In this document: in pieces, positions 53,880-62,347 of the stretch | Layout of the letters: each line of letters begins with the position of its first letter | How positions within the stretch are numbered: position 1 is the first letter of the stretch | NCBI RefSeq assembly: GCF_013359935.1 | Contig: NZ_JABMCB010000178.1 | Coordinates: 1-64,000, forward strand | From: Paenibacillus xylanilyticus | Lineage (GTDB): Bacteria > Bacillota > Bacilli > Paenibacillales > Paenibacillaceae | Reading direction: 5' to 3' | DNA length: 64,000 bases | Position numbers and translations under genes: made by a program | The notes under the pieces: model-generated | The model's input: only the letters and a program-made list of their open reading frames with translations | The model's database searches: none | What the model was told of the DNA's origin: nothing

Positions 53880-53941
53880 CACACTCTAGATTGTCCGCTT
53901 CACTATGATGCATACTCTGGATTGTCGGCTCCACTATGATG
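53880..53941. repeat. Imperfect 31-bp tandem duplication
   Basis: Two adjacent 31-bp units (53880-53910 and 53911-53941) differ at about five positions. They share ACTCT, GATTGTC, and CACTATGATG-type blocks. They lie between the divergent lactonase and AraC regulator genes, so they may be regulator half-sites. Confidence 0.7.
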
Positions 53942-54118
53942 TACTTACCCAATTCATCGGCTTCTGCTTCACTCGATTATACGCTGCACCATGAATACCA
54001 TGATGATTTTGTGAACGCTTGCAGATCTATCATTGACTCGCCCAACCTCCCTCACCATAATACAAGTATGAGACCTTACAAGCGAATAACCACACTGCGC
54101 AAATCCGTTGGATTCCCT

Positions 54119-54970
54119 ATGCAAAAACTCATTGTACTGCCTGATCCTCTACTTGCAGAAGCCGCAAGATACCCTGTCACTTCAGGGCTATATGTTACCG
54201 ATATCGGATATTTTCATGAAGCGGATCACCACTACCGGGATCGGCCTGAAGGATGTGCCTCCCATATTCTGATGTATTGCGTTCAAGGAACCGGATGGTA
54301 CGAATTAGATGGCAGCAAACCCCATGTTGTACATGCAGGTGACCTGGTTATATTGCCTGCACATATGCCCCATGTATACGGGGCTAATGCGGCTGAACCC
54401 TGGAGCATCTATTGGATTCATCTGCGCGGTGAACAAGCGCTCACATACATCGAACCGCTGATGTCGAGCAAAATTTCGGCCATCCCCCCTTCCAAGGCCC
54501 CCAAATGGCTGGAGCTGTTCCATGAATGTTATGATGCACTGGAAACCGGGTACTCCCTGCAAGCCATGACATATGCCTCGCAGATTATGGGCTACATGCT
54601 CGGAATGCTGGCCTATGGTCAGAGCACAGGTGTCATTATGGTCAGCAGCAAACGGGCGGCAGAACAGTCTGTCCAGTATATGATGGAGCACCTGGAGCGC
54701 GCAGTGACTTTGAAAGAGCTTGCCGCACAGGCCCAATTATCGGCACCCCATTATTCACAGTTGTTCAAACAGGCAACCGGACATTCACCCATCGATTATT
54801 TTCTGCGACTCAAAATCCAGCATTCCTGCCGTTATCTTGATTTTACCGATTGGACCGTTAAACAAATCAGTTCGGAGCTGGGGTTCAAGGATCCCTACTA
54901 TTTCTCTCGCTTGTTCAGCAAAATGATGGGACGTTCGCCCACAGAATATCGCAACAAAACCAAAGGTTAG
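54119..54970 (+). CDS. AraC-family regulator with cupin sensor domain
   Basis: 283 residues from ATG 54119. The open frame begins at 53936 but the first 61 residues are not conserved-looking and overlap the duplicated promoter region. No good SD was found for either start. Residues 1-150 are a cupin (GCASHILMYCVQGTGWYELD, GDLVILPAHMPHVYGA, WSIYWIHLRG) that binds a sugar, and 180-283 hold the AraC helices (LSAPHYSQLFKQATG and LGFKDPYYFSRLFSKMMG). The divergent lactonase and nearby pectin lyase suggest plant-polysaccharide control, not proven. Confidence 0.85.
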   Translation: MQKLIVLPDPLLAEAARYPVTSGLYVTDIGYFHEADHHYRDRPEGCASHILMYCVQGTGWYELDGSKPHVVHAGDLVILPAHMPHVYGANAAEPWSIYWIHLRGEQALTYIEPLMSSKISAIPPSKAPKWLELFHECYDALETGYSLQAMTYASQIMGYMLGMLAYGQSTGVIMVSSKRAAEQSVQYMMEHLERAVTLKELAAQAQLSAPHYSQLFKQATGHSPIDYFLRLKIQHSCRYLDFTDWTVKQISSELGFKDPYYFSRLFSKMMGRSPTEYRNKTKG

Positions 54971-55109
54971 ATCGGCAGCCCCTGTTACCTGAGATTCAAT
55001 CTAAATTCATTGGAAAATTGAAGCAACCTTTTGAAGATAGGGGTCGTCTATAGGGGCAAATAGCTTTTATACAAAGGGAAATCCCCTGGAAAAGTGAGGC
55101 GACTCCAAC

Positions 55110-55793
55110 ATGAACAAAAATATGATAGCCACTTTAACTGCCGGAGCACTGCTCACTCTCTCTCTGAGTGCTGGCCCGATTAGCGCTGCTCAAGCTGGAT
55201 TTACTGACGTTCAGGGTATTGCGGGGGGCGACAAAATAGAAGCCCTGCATCAGGACGGATTGATCAAGGGAGTGAGCCAAAGCTTGTTCAAGCCGGAACA
55301 GCAATTAAATACCGCGCAAGGAGTACAGCTTATTGCAGATGGACTCGATCTGAACCTGGATGCAATCCGTTTTGTCAAACAGCCGCTCCCGAGTGATACC
55401 TTCAGCAACGTCAAGGACGGCGTATGGTACAGTGATGCCTTCGTTCGTGCCCAGTATAATGGAATTCAAATGGCTGAGGACATTGATCCAGCCAAGGAAC
55501 TGACGCGTGAACAATTCACCCTCTTCCTGATGCAGGGCATTGAAGCCAAAGGCGGTCTGCCGATGATTAACATCAAACCGGTGGATATTACAGATGAACA
55601 GGAGCTTACTCCTGAATATCAGGGCGCCATTCAGCGTTCTTTGGTACTAAAAATCAATACGCTCGATGCGGACGGCAGCTTCAATCCGAAGAAAACCATT
55701 ACCCGTGCAGAAGCTGCGGTCATGATGTACAACGCCATTGAGTATATGGAAAATTTTAACGCACCGAAGATCCCGGAAACACCTGAAAAGTAG
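55110..55793 (+). CDS. SLH-domain surface protein
   Basis: 227 residues. Signal peptide to about residue 27 (LTLSLSAGPISAAQA). SLH-like repeats follow: FTDVQGIAGGDKIEALHQDG with LIKGVSQSLFKPEQQLNTAQ (about 31-75), FSNVKDGVWYSDAFVRAQYNG (about 97-118) and a last one with ADGSFNPKKTITRAEAAVMM (about 185-210). The repeats include degenerate copies. No catalytic domain. Expected to bind cell-wall polymer and to cover or organise the surface. ATG 55110 has GTGAGG about 11 bp upstream. Terminator follows. Confidence 0.88.
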   Translation: MNKNMIATLTAGALLTLSLSAGPISAAQAGFTDVQGIAGGDKIEALHQDGLIKGVSQSLFKPEQQLNTAQGVQLIADGLDLNLDAIRFVKQPLPSDTFSNVKDGVWYSDAFVRAQYNGIQMAEDIDPAKELTREQFTLFLMQGIEAKGGLPMINIKPVDITDEQELTPEYQGAIQRSLVLKINTLDADGSFNPKKTITRAEAAVMMYNAIEYMENFNAPKIPETPEK

Positions 55794-55864
55794 AACATAA
55801 AGTCAACGGAAAGCATTGAAGATTGCTCGCCTGAGCCATGAAACCCTTCCTCGCCTTCCATAGC

Positions 55865-55903
55865 AAACAGCCGCATGCTCCCCGAAGGAACATGCGGCTG
55901 TTT
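55865..55903. terminator. Bidirectional terminator
   Basis: AAACAGCCGCATG (55865-55877) pairs with CATGCGGCTGTTT (55891-55903) between the SLH gene and the convergent nitroreductase gene. Confidence 0.9.
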
Positions 55904-55942
55904 ATATTAAGTCTATACCTTAGACGAATACAAGGTTTTCTT

Positions 55943-56569
55943 TTAGAAAGAGCCTCTAACCACTACGTCAGACAACGGGAAACGACCCGCCGGACGAGCT
56001 GGTTGTGCTGCTTTACCTACCGTGATTAACAATGTAGGTATGTAGCGTGCAGGAATGTTGAATGTTTCGATCAGTTGCTGCGGGTTATAACCACCCATTG
56101 GGCATGTATCATAGCCAAGGGAACGTGCAGCCAGCATAATGTTTTGCGAAGCAAAAGAAGCGTTGCGGATGGCTTCATCACGAGCTATTTGCGGGCTTTG
56201 ATAAGCACCGTTGATTTGGCCAACCAATGCGTCGCGAATTTCAGGCTTTAAGTGGCCTGCTTCGACAGCCTGATCATAGATCACGGCATTGCGATTGGCT
56301 TCGAGGTCTCCGAGTACGGCGATCGTAACGGAGCTGTCTGTGATTTGACTTTGGCCATAGGCGATCGGCAGCAATTTTGCCTTATCCGCCTCGGATTCAA
56401 TCACGAGGAATTTCCAGTGCTGCAGGTTCCATGCCGACGGCGCTTCGGAAGCTGCAGTCAGGATTGCTGTGAGATCCTCCTCTGGCATAACAAAACCGGC
56501 TTCGTATTTCTTGACTGAATGACGTTCGTTAATCACGCGCAGTGTTTCATTGTTTTCAATACTGGACAT
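55943..56569 (-). CDS. Nitroreductase family protein
   Basis: 208 residues. FMN-binding nitroreductase fold: RHSVKKYEAGFVMPEEDLTA (phosphate-binding Arg), APSAWNLQHWKFLVIES, and C-terminal ARSLGYDTCPMGGYNPQQL with LITVGKAAQPARPAGR. These proteins transfer electrons from NAD(P)H to quinones, nitro compounds or flavins. It is downstream of an Rrf2-type regulator on the same strand (about 214 bp), so regulator and enzyme likely form a redox or nitrosative stress unit. GGGGAG lies 8 bp before ATG 56569. Cytosolic. Confidence 0.9.
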   Translation of the reverse strand: MSSIENNETLRVINERHSVKKYEAGFVMPEEDLTAILTAASEAPSAWNLQHWKFLVIESEADKAKLLPIAYGQSQITDSSVTIAVLGDLEANRNAVIYDQAVEAGHLKPEIRDALVGQINGAYQSPQIARDEAIRNASFASQNIMLAARSLGYDTCPMGGYNPQQLIETFNIPARYIPTLLITVGKAAQPARPAGRFPLSDVVVRGSF

Positions 56570-56782
56570 TCATTCCACTCCCCAAATGTTTTTTTATTAT
56601 ATCTTGCCATTCCTATGATTTCATTTTATGTTCGCAAGGCCATATCAAGTGATCTCTACGAGGTACCCACCTTCCGAAAATAACATCAGCGCAGACGATC
56701 GCACCCATCTGTGTTCACGTTATGCCCGGAATCTTCTGAAACATCCATGAATCTCATTTCACCGGGACAACGTCCATGCCAA

Positions 56783-57241
56783 TTAACCGTTCGACGACAA
56801 TTCATTCTTGGACGAAGAGCATGCTCCCCCATCTCCGATACGATGCTTCACATCCTCAATCGATATACTGTCGAAATAGGAAGTCAGCGCTTCCTCACCG
56901 CCATCGTAAATGCTCCCCATGACATCCTGCATGTTAGAGGAGACGATACAATTGGAGCCCGACTCTCCGGAACACCAATTGGGGCCAAGCGAGCCGCCCG
57001 CAACCAATCGGTACAGTTCCCCAAGCTTAATCTCATCGCTCGGCCGACTGAGCAAGTATCCGCCGTGAGCGCCTTCCTTCGTGGTCAGATAACCATTCTT
57101 TCGGAGCACACTAAGGACCTTGCGTACTCTCGCCGGATGTGTACCCACACTCTGGGACAAGTCTTCACTGTTCGCCATGCATTCATCCTTCATGGACAGA
57201 AAGACAAGACAATGGACGGCAATGGTAAATTCACTGTTCAT
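56783..57241 (-). CDS. Rrf2-family transcriptional regulator, YwnA-like
   Basis: 152 residues from ATG 57241 (AAAGGGAG 6 bp upstream). The winged helix is at residues 1-80 (SEFTIAVHCLVFLSMKDECM, SEDLSQSVGTHPARVRKVLS, GYLTTKEGAHGGYLLSRP). Two cysteines in GPNWCSGESGSNCIV could act as redox or metal sensors, unlike the three-cysteine Fe-S set of IscR/NsrR. The C-terminus is Ser-rich with an extra Cys. A perfect consensus promoter and overlapping 10-bp inverted repeat lie upstream, indicating autoregulation. Neighbouring nitroreductase is the probable target. Confidence 0.9.
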   Translation of the reverse strand: MNSEFTIAVHCLVFLSMKDECMANSEDLSQSVGTHPARVRKVLSVLRKNGYLTTKEGAHGGYLLSRPSDEIKLGELYRLVAGGSLGPNWCSGESGSNCIVSSNMQDVMGSIYDGGEEALTSYFDSISIEDVKHRIGDGGACSSSKNELSSNG

Positions 57242-57296
57242 CACTTACTCCCTTTCCCGGCAGCAATCACCGATGTGCTTCAACCAAGGTAAGTTC

Positions 57297-57321
57297 AACT
57301 GTTATTATAGGAATAACAGTT
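57297..57321. promoter_or_regulatory. Operator: 10-bp inverted repeat over the Rrf2 promoter
   Basis: AACTGTTATT (57297-57306) and AATAACAGTT (57312-57321) are perfect inverted repeats separated by 5 bp. They cover the -10 box and most of the promoter spacer. Confidence 0.7.
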
Positions 57322-57332
57322 ATGTTTGTCAA
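57304..57332 (-). promoter_or_regulatory. Perfect sigma-A promoter of the Rrf2 gene
   Basis: On the minus strand TTGACA (57332-57327), 17-bp spacer and TATAAT (57309-57304). Confidence 0.8.
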
Positions 57333-57453
57333 CTTCTGCTCTTCAGGACTTCTATAGCCTGATTTCCCTGCTACATCAGTACTTGTGGACTTGAAAAGAA
57401 CAAGGTCATTATACGAAACCCTTCGTGTTTCTATTCAAAATGAACAAAAAAGT

Positions 57454-57476
57454 GAGCCAATCGCAATCGCGAATGG
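57454..57476 (-). terminator. Orphan terminator-like hairpin
   Basis: On the minus strand GAGCCATTCGC pairs imperfectly with GCGATTGGCTC and is followed by ACTTTTTTG. No gene on that strand was found that would use it. Confidence 0.4.
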
Positions 57477-57607
57477 CTCCAAAAAAGATAGACATATGAA
57501 AGGGCTTACGTCATCATTATAATCGGTAATCATCATTTTGAAAACGCTTTTTTTGTAAAGAAGTGCATTCCCTCAAATATTTTTATTTTCCCAAAGATCT
57601 TGCAAAA

Positions 57608-57643
57608 ACTAATCCCATTAGTTATATTACTAATACCATTAGT
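57608..57643. promoter_or_regulatory. Paired palindromic operators of the MBL-TetR operon
   Basis: ACTAATCCCATTAGT (57608-57622) and ACTAATACCATTAGT (57629-57643) are near-identical 15-bp palindromes, 21 bp centre to centre. The second ends about 18 bp before the start codon at 57662. They are the probable sites of the TetR protein encoded by the second gene. Confidence 0.75.
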
Positions 57644-57661
57644 TTTCAGGAGGTTTTTTCG

Positions 57662-58387
57662 ATGAGATTAACCCGTGAGCATGACGTTATTCAAATTTCA
57701 TTCCTTCCTCGTCTCTTCCCTGTGAACGTTTATCTCGTGGAGGAGGAAGAGGGCTTAACCCTTATTGATGCAGGGATGCCGTTTAGTCTGAAAGGAATTT
57801 TGGCTGCCGCCGAATCCATTGGCAAACCGATCACCAGAATCATTTTGACCCACGCCCACGGCGACCATGTTGGTGCTTTGGATGGCCTTAAGGACGCTTT
57901 GCCCTCAGTAGAGGTCATCATCTCCAAGCGTGATGCCAAGCTGCTCATGGGAGATGCCACCCTGCTTCCGGGGGAACCACAGACTCCGATACGCGGCAGT
58001 GTGCCCAAAGGAATCCGCACCCGTCCGGACCGGCTGCTGGAAGACGGCGATCGCATCGGCTCCCTGATCGCCATAGCCACTCCAGGCCATACGCCAGGGC
58101 ACATGGCCTTCATGGATACGCGCAGCCGCGTGCTTATCGCAGGCGATGCGTACCAGCTGCATGGCGGCCTCGCCGTGTCCGGCCGCTTGCGCCCGCTCTT
58201 TCCGTTCCCCGCACTGGCGACGTGGAACCGTGAACTTGCTCTGACCAGCGCGAAACGCCTGGCCGAGCTGGAACCGTCCGTGCTGGCTGTTGGCCACGGA
58301 CGGATGCTGCGCCAGCCCGCGACCGCCATGCGTGCGGCGGCGGCTGACGCGGAGCAGCGGCTGCGCCCTGCCGGAGGGCACCTGTGA
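57662..58387 (+). CDS. MBL-fold metallo-hydrolase
   Basis: 241 residues from ATG 57662, set by AGGAGG 8 bp upstream. The zinc-binding motif is THAHGDHVGAL at about residue 62, with GHTPGHMAF, GDAY and VGHG following in the usual order. This is a lactamase-fold hydrolase of unknown substrate, e.g. lactone, thioester or glyoxalase-II-like. The second half (58130 on) is notably GC-rich. Its stop overlaps the start of a TetR gene by 4 bp, and two operator-like palindromes precede it, so it is likely induced by its substrate through that regulator. Cytosolic. Confidence 0.9.
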   Translation: MRLTREHDVIQISFLPRLFPVNVYLVEEEEGLTLIDAGMPFSLKGILAAAESIGKPITRIILTHAHGDHVGALDGLKDALPSVEVIISKRDAKLLMGDATLLPGEPQTPIRGSVPKGIRTRPDRLLEDGDRIGSLIAIATPGHTPGHMAFMDTRSRVLIAGDAYQLHGGLAVSGRLRPLFPFPALATWNRELALTSAKRLAELEPSVLAVGHGRMLRQPATAMRAAAADAEQRLRPAGGHL

Positions 58388-58956
58388 GCCCGCGGCAGGG
58401 GCTGGATCGCGGCGCACTGCTGAGCGCCGCGGCCCAGCTTGCTGACAGCGACGGCTTCCAGGCGCTCACGCTGGCGGCACTCGCCCAGCGGCTGGATGTG
58501 CGCTCTCCGTCGCTGTACAACCACATCAGCGGTCTCCCCGGGCTTCGCCAGGAGCTGGCGCTGATGTCTGTCGAGCAGCTCAGCCAGGCACTAGCCTCGG
58601 CTGCCGCTGAACACACTGGCGACGAGGCCATTCAGGCCATCGCCGCAGCTTATATCGGCTTTGTCCGCCAGCATCCAGGGCTGTACGAAGCCTCCTTCCA
58701 CGCTCCGGATCGCGATGAACCGGAGCTCGCAGCTGCCAGCACAGCTACACTTGAGATTCTGTTGCGGGCATTGCAGCCATACCCGCTCTCCGAAGCCGAA
58801 GCCCTGCATGCGGTACGCGGCTTAAGAAGTCTGTGCCATGGCTTCGCATCCATTGAAGCGCAAGGCGGGTTCAACATGGACTTCGAACCCCATGAAAGCC
58901 TTCGCCTGACCGTTAAAGCCTTCATTTATGGGCTTCAACATCTGCATCAAGACTGA
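58384..58956 (+). CDS. TetR/AcrR-family regulator
   Basis: 190 residues starting at GTG 58384, which overlaps the MBL stop in GTGA, so translation is coupled. HTH at residues 8-55 (DRGALLSAAAQLADSDGFQA, TLAALAQRLDVRSPSLYNHI). The C-terminal part (ALHAVRGLRSLCHGFASIEAQGGFNMD) is a TetR_C_33/WHG-type ligand domain. It is predicted to repress the operon by the tandem palindromes at 57608-57643. The ligand is unknown. The coding sequence has a very high GC content compared with surrounding genes. Terminator at 58975. Confidence 0.9.
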   Translation: MSPRQGLDRGALLSAAAQLADSDGFQALTLAALAQRLDVRSPSLYNHISGLPGLRQELALMSVEQLSQALASAAAEHTGDEAIQAIAAAYIGFVRQHPGLYEASFHAPDRDEPELAAASTATLEILLRALQPYPLSEAEALHAVRGLRSLCHGFASIEAQGGFNMDFEPHESLRLTVKAFIYGLQHLHQD

Positions 58957-58974
58957 TCCGCCTACTATCATACG

Positions 58975-59013
58975 AAAAAAGGGAATACAGCTCATTGCTG
59001 CATTCCCTTTTTT
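58975..59013. terminator. Bidirectional terminator
   Basis: AAAAAAGGGAAT (58975-58986) and ATTCCCTTTTTT (59002-59013), extended by CAGC/GCTG with one mismatch. Confidence 0.9.
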
Positions 59014-59044
59014 CCTCCAACCGTTCCTTCAGAACGGTTTTTCT

Positions 59045-60178
59045 CTATCGCCAGACAAGTTCTTCGGCTTGGACCTCCTCCAGAATCTGTTTCATAACAG
59101 GCACGTACACCTTCCAGTAAAACATATCCGGTATTCCTTTCTGATTCGATGTAAGCCATCCCTTGATAACATCCCATCCCTTGATTCTGCGCCAGAACGA
59201 GTAATGCTCCAGCTCTCCGAATGAACCTGTCATATAGTAAGCCCGATAATTCATGTCATTACGCACGATAGCCGGAAAATCACTCGGGATACCTGCATTG
59301 ACGAGCTTCTGCCGACCTTCCGCGGTCAGATCGACTTTGTACCTCGCCAGTACAGCATCCGGTTGATCCGGCACAACGACATCGAACCAGCTGCTGTACC
59401 GAATCTCCTGATGAATTCCGCTCCACTGTCTGCCTATCTCAGTAAAAGACAGCCTGAGCTCACCCGCCCGTACATCCTTCCCGCCACGCAGCACGATAAC
59501 CCGGCCATCTTCATGAACAAGCAGAATGCCTTGTCCGTAGTAGGGCCACTCCTGTCCCGCAATGTGCTCATAATCAATGCGTACCTGTTCAGGCACTTCA
59601 ATCCGACTTTGCAGGCTGGATACATATTTTCCCCGCCAACCACTGCTCTTCAAGCCCAGGATGGGGTAGAGCTGCTCCCTGACATTATTGGATGTCCAGA
59701 GGGACTGTGTATTGTATTCCACAACAACCGTTACCCCTCTGTCGGCTGCTTCCCGAATTTTATGGGCATCATATATCGTTAGCCCTTCATCCCCCTCGTT
59801 TTTAGACTGTTTGGGGCTAACATCAGGTCCAGGGTTGATTCTCGATGAGGTCAAGTAGATCAGATCCGTTTCGGCTATCTCATCCTGGGGTGTTCCTGTT
59901 ACAGGAGAAACACCATTCACCGTGCTATCCTCGTCATTATTTTCGTCATAGAAGTACCGTTCTCCGGTCCTCTGCACAATTTTCTGCTGATTCAGCAGCC
60001 ATACCAAGCCTTTATATCCCGGATAAGGTGCTTTCGGACTCGTTTTGTCGATAATCATGATGTTCAGCAGCACCGGGGCTTGAGACTGCCACCAGATCCA
60101 GGGAACAGCCAGAGCCACCGATATCACTGTCAGACAAGCCAGCAACCATACGGTTAATGGCCTGTGGTTTCTTTTCAT
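59045..60178 (-). CDS. Hypothetical membrane-anchored extracellular protein
   Basis: 377 residues. One N-terminal hydrophobic segment (residues 10-34, VWLLACLTVISVALAVPWIWW) without a clear cleavage site, then a large soluble domain likely outside. Segments such as LLNIMIIDKTSPKAPYPGYK, AETDLIYLTSSRINPG and IREAADRGVTVVVEYNTQSLW suggest an alpha/beta fold, perhaps like glycoside-hydrolase- or glutamine-amidotransferase-type domains, but no family can be named and no catalytic set is obvious. The two flanking genes give no hint. Monocistronic and convergent with the MBL-TetR pair. Confidence 0.75.
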   Translation of the reverse strand: MKRNHRPLTVWLLACLTVISVALAVPWIWWQSQAPVLLNIMIIDKTSPKAPYPGYKGLVWLLNQQKIVQRTGERYFYDENNDEDSTVNGVSPVTGTPQDEIAETDLIYLTSSRINPGPDVSPKQSKNEGDEGLTIYDAHKIREAADRGVTVVVEYNTQSLWTSNNVREQLYPILGLKSSGWRGKYVSSLQSRIEVPEQVRIDYEHIAGQEWPYYGQGILLVHEDGRVIVLRGGKDVRAGELRLSFTEIGRQWSGIHQEIRYSSWFDVVVPDQPDAVLARYKVDLTAEGRQKLVNAGIPSDFPAIVRNDMNYRAYYMTGSFGELEHYSFWRRIKGWDVIKGWLTSNQKGIPDMFYWKVYVPVMKQILEEVQAEELVWR

Positions 60179-60464
60179 GCTGTGTCTTCCTCCCAGGGTG
60201 TCTCGCTCTCTTCATGCATTTGTATAGTCCATGGTTTACCTGATTTGCCCTTGCTTGCATAAATGAACCTGCAGTGGACAAAATAGTACAAATTTTCAAT
60301 AATCAAATGGTGCTAATCACGTTATGATGAGTTCGTGCAAATTATGCACTATGCATTCTATCGGCTTTATTGGTTTGTGATATAATAGAAACAACAAATT
60401 CTGAGATTCGTTTGATCATCCGAATAGCCGGATCATATATTATTCCAGAAAGAGGGATACTTTC

Positions 60465-60950
60465 GTGGCTCAAATCAGTCCGTATTACCTTCAGATCGGC
60501 GCAACCCTGGGTATGCTTGTCATGGCATTGCTTGCCATTTTCATTCGTATGAAGGCCAGTCACCGGCCGGTAACCATTCGAAAAATACTTATTCCGCCGC
60601 TGGGCATGAGTACCGGATTCCTGATGTTTGTTGTACCAGAGACCCATGTTCCGCTGCTTTGGGCATTCATTGCATTGCTGGTTGGTTGGTTTCTCTTCTC
60701 TTATCCTCTCATTCGCAGTACCCGGTTTGAAAAGATAAACGAAGAGATATTCGCCACCCGATCCCGCAGTTTCGCCTTTATTTTGCTCGGCTTGCTGGCA
60801 GTACGTCTGATCCTGCATGAGGTCATTCAGCAGTACATCACCATTCCGCAGACAGGTGGATTGTTCTTCCTTTTGGCCTTCGGCATGATTGTGCGCTGGC
60901 GGGTATATATGTACAAACACTATAAGGAAGTCGTTGCCACAGCGTCTTGA
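60465..60950 (+). CDS. CcdC-family membrane protein
   Basis: 161 residues starting at GTG 60465 (AGAGGG upstream). Four to five helices: IGATLGMLVMALLAIFIRMKA, ILIPPLGMSTGFLMFVVP, LLWAFIALLVGWFLFSYPLI, FILLGLLAVRLILHEVI, GLFFLLAFGMIVRW. It matches the DUF1453/CcdC family, named for its position by the cytochrome c biogenesis gene ccdA in Bacillus. Here no ccdA is adjacent and the function is unknown. A terminator follows. Confidence 0.87.
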   Translation: MAQISPYYLQIGATLGMLVMALLAIFIRMKASHRPVTIRKILIPPLGMSTGFLMFVVPETHVPLLWAFIALLVGWFLFSYPLIRSTRFEKINEEIFATRSRSFAFILLGLLAVRLILHEVIQQYITIPQTGGLFFLLAFGMIVRWRVYMYKHYKEVVATAS

Positions 60951-60968
60951 TTGTGACTGAATCATTAA

Positions 60969-61012
60969 AAAAGACACGTTCTCAGCATGTGCTAATGCGA
61001 GACGTGTCTTTT
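60969..61012. terminator. Bidirectional terminator
   Basis: AAAAGACACGT (60969-60979) with ACGTGTCTTTT (61002-61012), between CcdC and the convergent reductase gene. Confidence 0.88.
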
Positions 61013-61062
61013 GTTATTGTTTACATGAACCTGTTTGCCTGGCATGCATAAATAATGCGACT

Positions 61063-62076
61063 TTACTCGGAATCTGCAACTTTCACCAGCTGTTTACCTA
61101 GATTATCCCCCGAGAACAGGCCCATAAAGGCTTCCGGAGTCTGTTCGAATCCTTCCACAATGTTCTCCTCATACTGAATGAGGCCTTCCTTCATCCATTT
61201 TGCCAATTTAGCGCGTCCTTCCTTGAAGGATTTCGCATAGTCACCAAGCAAGAAACCCTTCATCAGCGCTGTGTTGGTCAGCAGCAATGTCTGTGGTCTC
61301 ATGCCGATGTCCGGCTTCTCCAGATTATAGGACGAAATCTGCCCGCACAGCGGAATGCGTGCATTCCGATTGATATGTCTGAGCACGGCATCTGAAATAT
61401 CACCGCCAACGTTGTCGAAATAGACATCTACGCCATCCGGACACACCCGTTCAATGGCTGCAGACATGTCGTTCTCCCGCTTGTAGTTCAGGACAACATC
61501 GAATCCGAGCTTTTCTTTTAAATATGCACATTTTTCATCAGAACCTGCAATACCGACCACTCTTGCACCTACGATCTTGCCGATCTGACCGGCAATCATG
61601 CCTACAGCTCCCGCTGCGCCTGACACCACTACCGTTTCGCCATCCTTCGGTTTGCCGATATCCTCCATGCCAAAATAGGCCGTTAACCCCGTCAGGCCAA
61701 GCGCACCGAGGTATGCTGTAAGGGGCGCCTCCTCCGTATCAATAAGGGAGAGATCTCCCGTGTTGACTGCCGCATACCGCTGCCAGCCCCACATGCCTGA
61801 GACAAAATCACCTTTGCGCAAATTGGGTTCCGAGGAGTCTACCACTTGTCCGATGGCCCCGCCTTTGATGACTTCATTCAGCGCATATGGAGGTGCATAA
61901 GACTTGGTGTCTTTCATACGGCCACGCATATAAGGGTCAACCGACAAATATAGTGTACGCACCAGAACCTGACCTGCTTCCGGTTCAGGGAGCGGAGTGT
62001 GAATGAATTTGAAATTGTCTCGGGATGGTGCACCTTCCGGACGTGATGCAAGTACAATCTGTTCATTTTCAGACAA
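61063..62076 (-). CDS. NADP-dependent MDR-family oxidoreductase, YfmJ/CurA-like
   Basis: 337 residues. The start is TTG 62076, fixed by AAGGAGG 8 bp upstream. The longer frame to 62148 lacks a site and is not family-like. Motifs: LYLSVDPYMRGRMKD, then GAAGAVGMIAGQIGKIVGAR for NADP, VVLNYKRENDMSAAI, DVYFDNVGGDISDAVL and CGQISSYN. This leukotriene-B4-dehydrogenase-like group reduces alpha,beta-unsaturated ketones. No zinc ligands. Cytosolic detoxification is the likely role. Confidence 0.92.
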   Translation of the reverse strand: MSENEQIVLASRPEGAPSRDNFKFIHTPLPEPEAGQVLVRTLYLSVDPYMRGRMKDTKSYAPPYALNEVIKGGAIGQVVDSSEPNLRKGDFVSGMWGWQRYAAVNTGDLSLIDTEEAPLTAYLGALGLTGLTAYFGMEDIGKPKDGETVVVSGAAGAVGMIAGQIGKIVGARVVGIAGSDEKCAYLKEKLGFDVVLNYKRENDMSAAIERVCPDGVDVYFDNVGGDISDAVLRHINRNARIPLCGQISSYNLEKPDIGMRPQTLLLTNTALMKGFLLGDYAKSFKEGRAKLAKWMKEGLIQYEENIVEGFEQTPEAFMGLFSGDNLGKQLVKVADSE

Positions 62077-62347
62077 CTTAATGACCTCCTTGTTGCCAGT
62101 GGCCTGAATATAACCTCTATCATCATATATGTTATACCACCAGCACAATATGTTATCTCTTCAAGCATGAAGCTCGCCCGCGGGTTCGGGCTGTTCTTCA
62201 GGAATTCAATATTCCCCGAAGCTCCCGTTATCACACAGTGCTAAATGCTGACTCTTAATAGTTTAAACCGAAACAGGCGGATCACAAACGTGGGCCGCCT
62301 TGAAAACATCAAATATCATTTTATTGCCACGATCGACGAATGAATCA

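Noticed and set aside
57480..57560. Small minus-strand gene ending at the hairpin near 57454
   Set aside because: The frame starting ATGATGATTACC has no SD and runs through the hairpin; it looks like chance.
57730..58631. Minus-strand ORFs opposite MBL-TetR genes
   Set aside because: Arg/Ser/Ala-rich shadows of a GC-rich operon with no motif.
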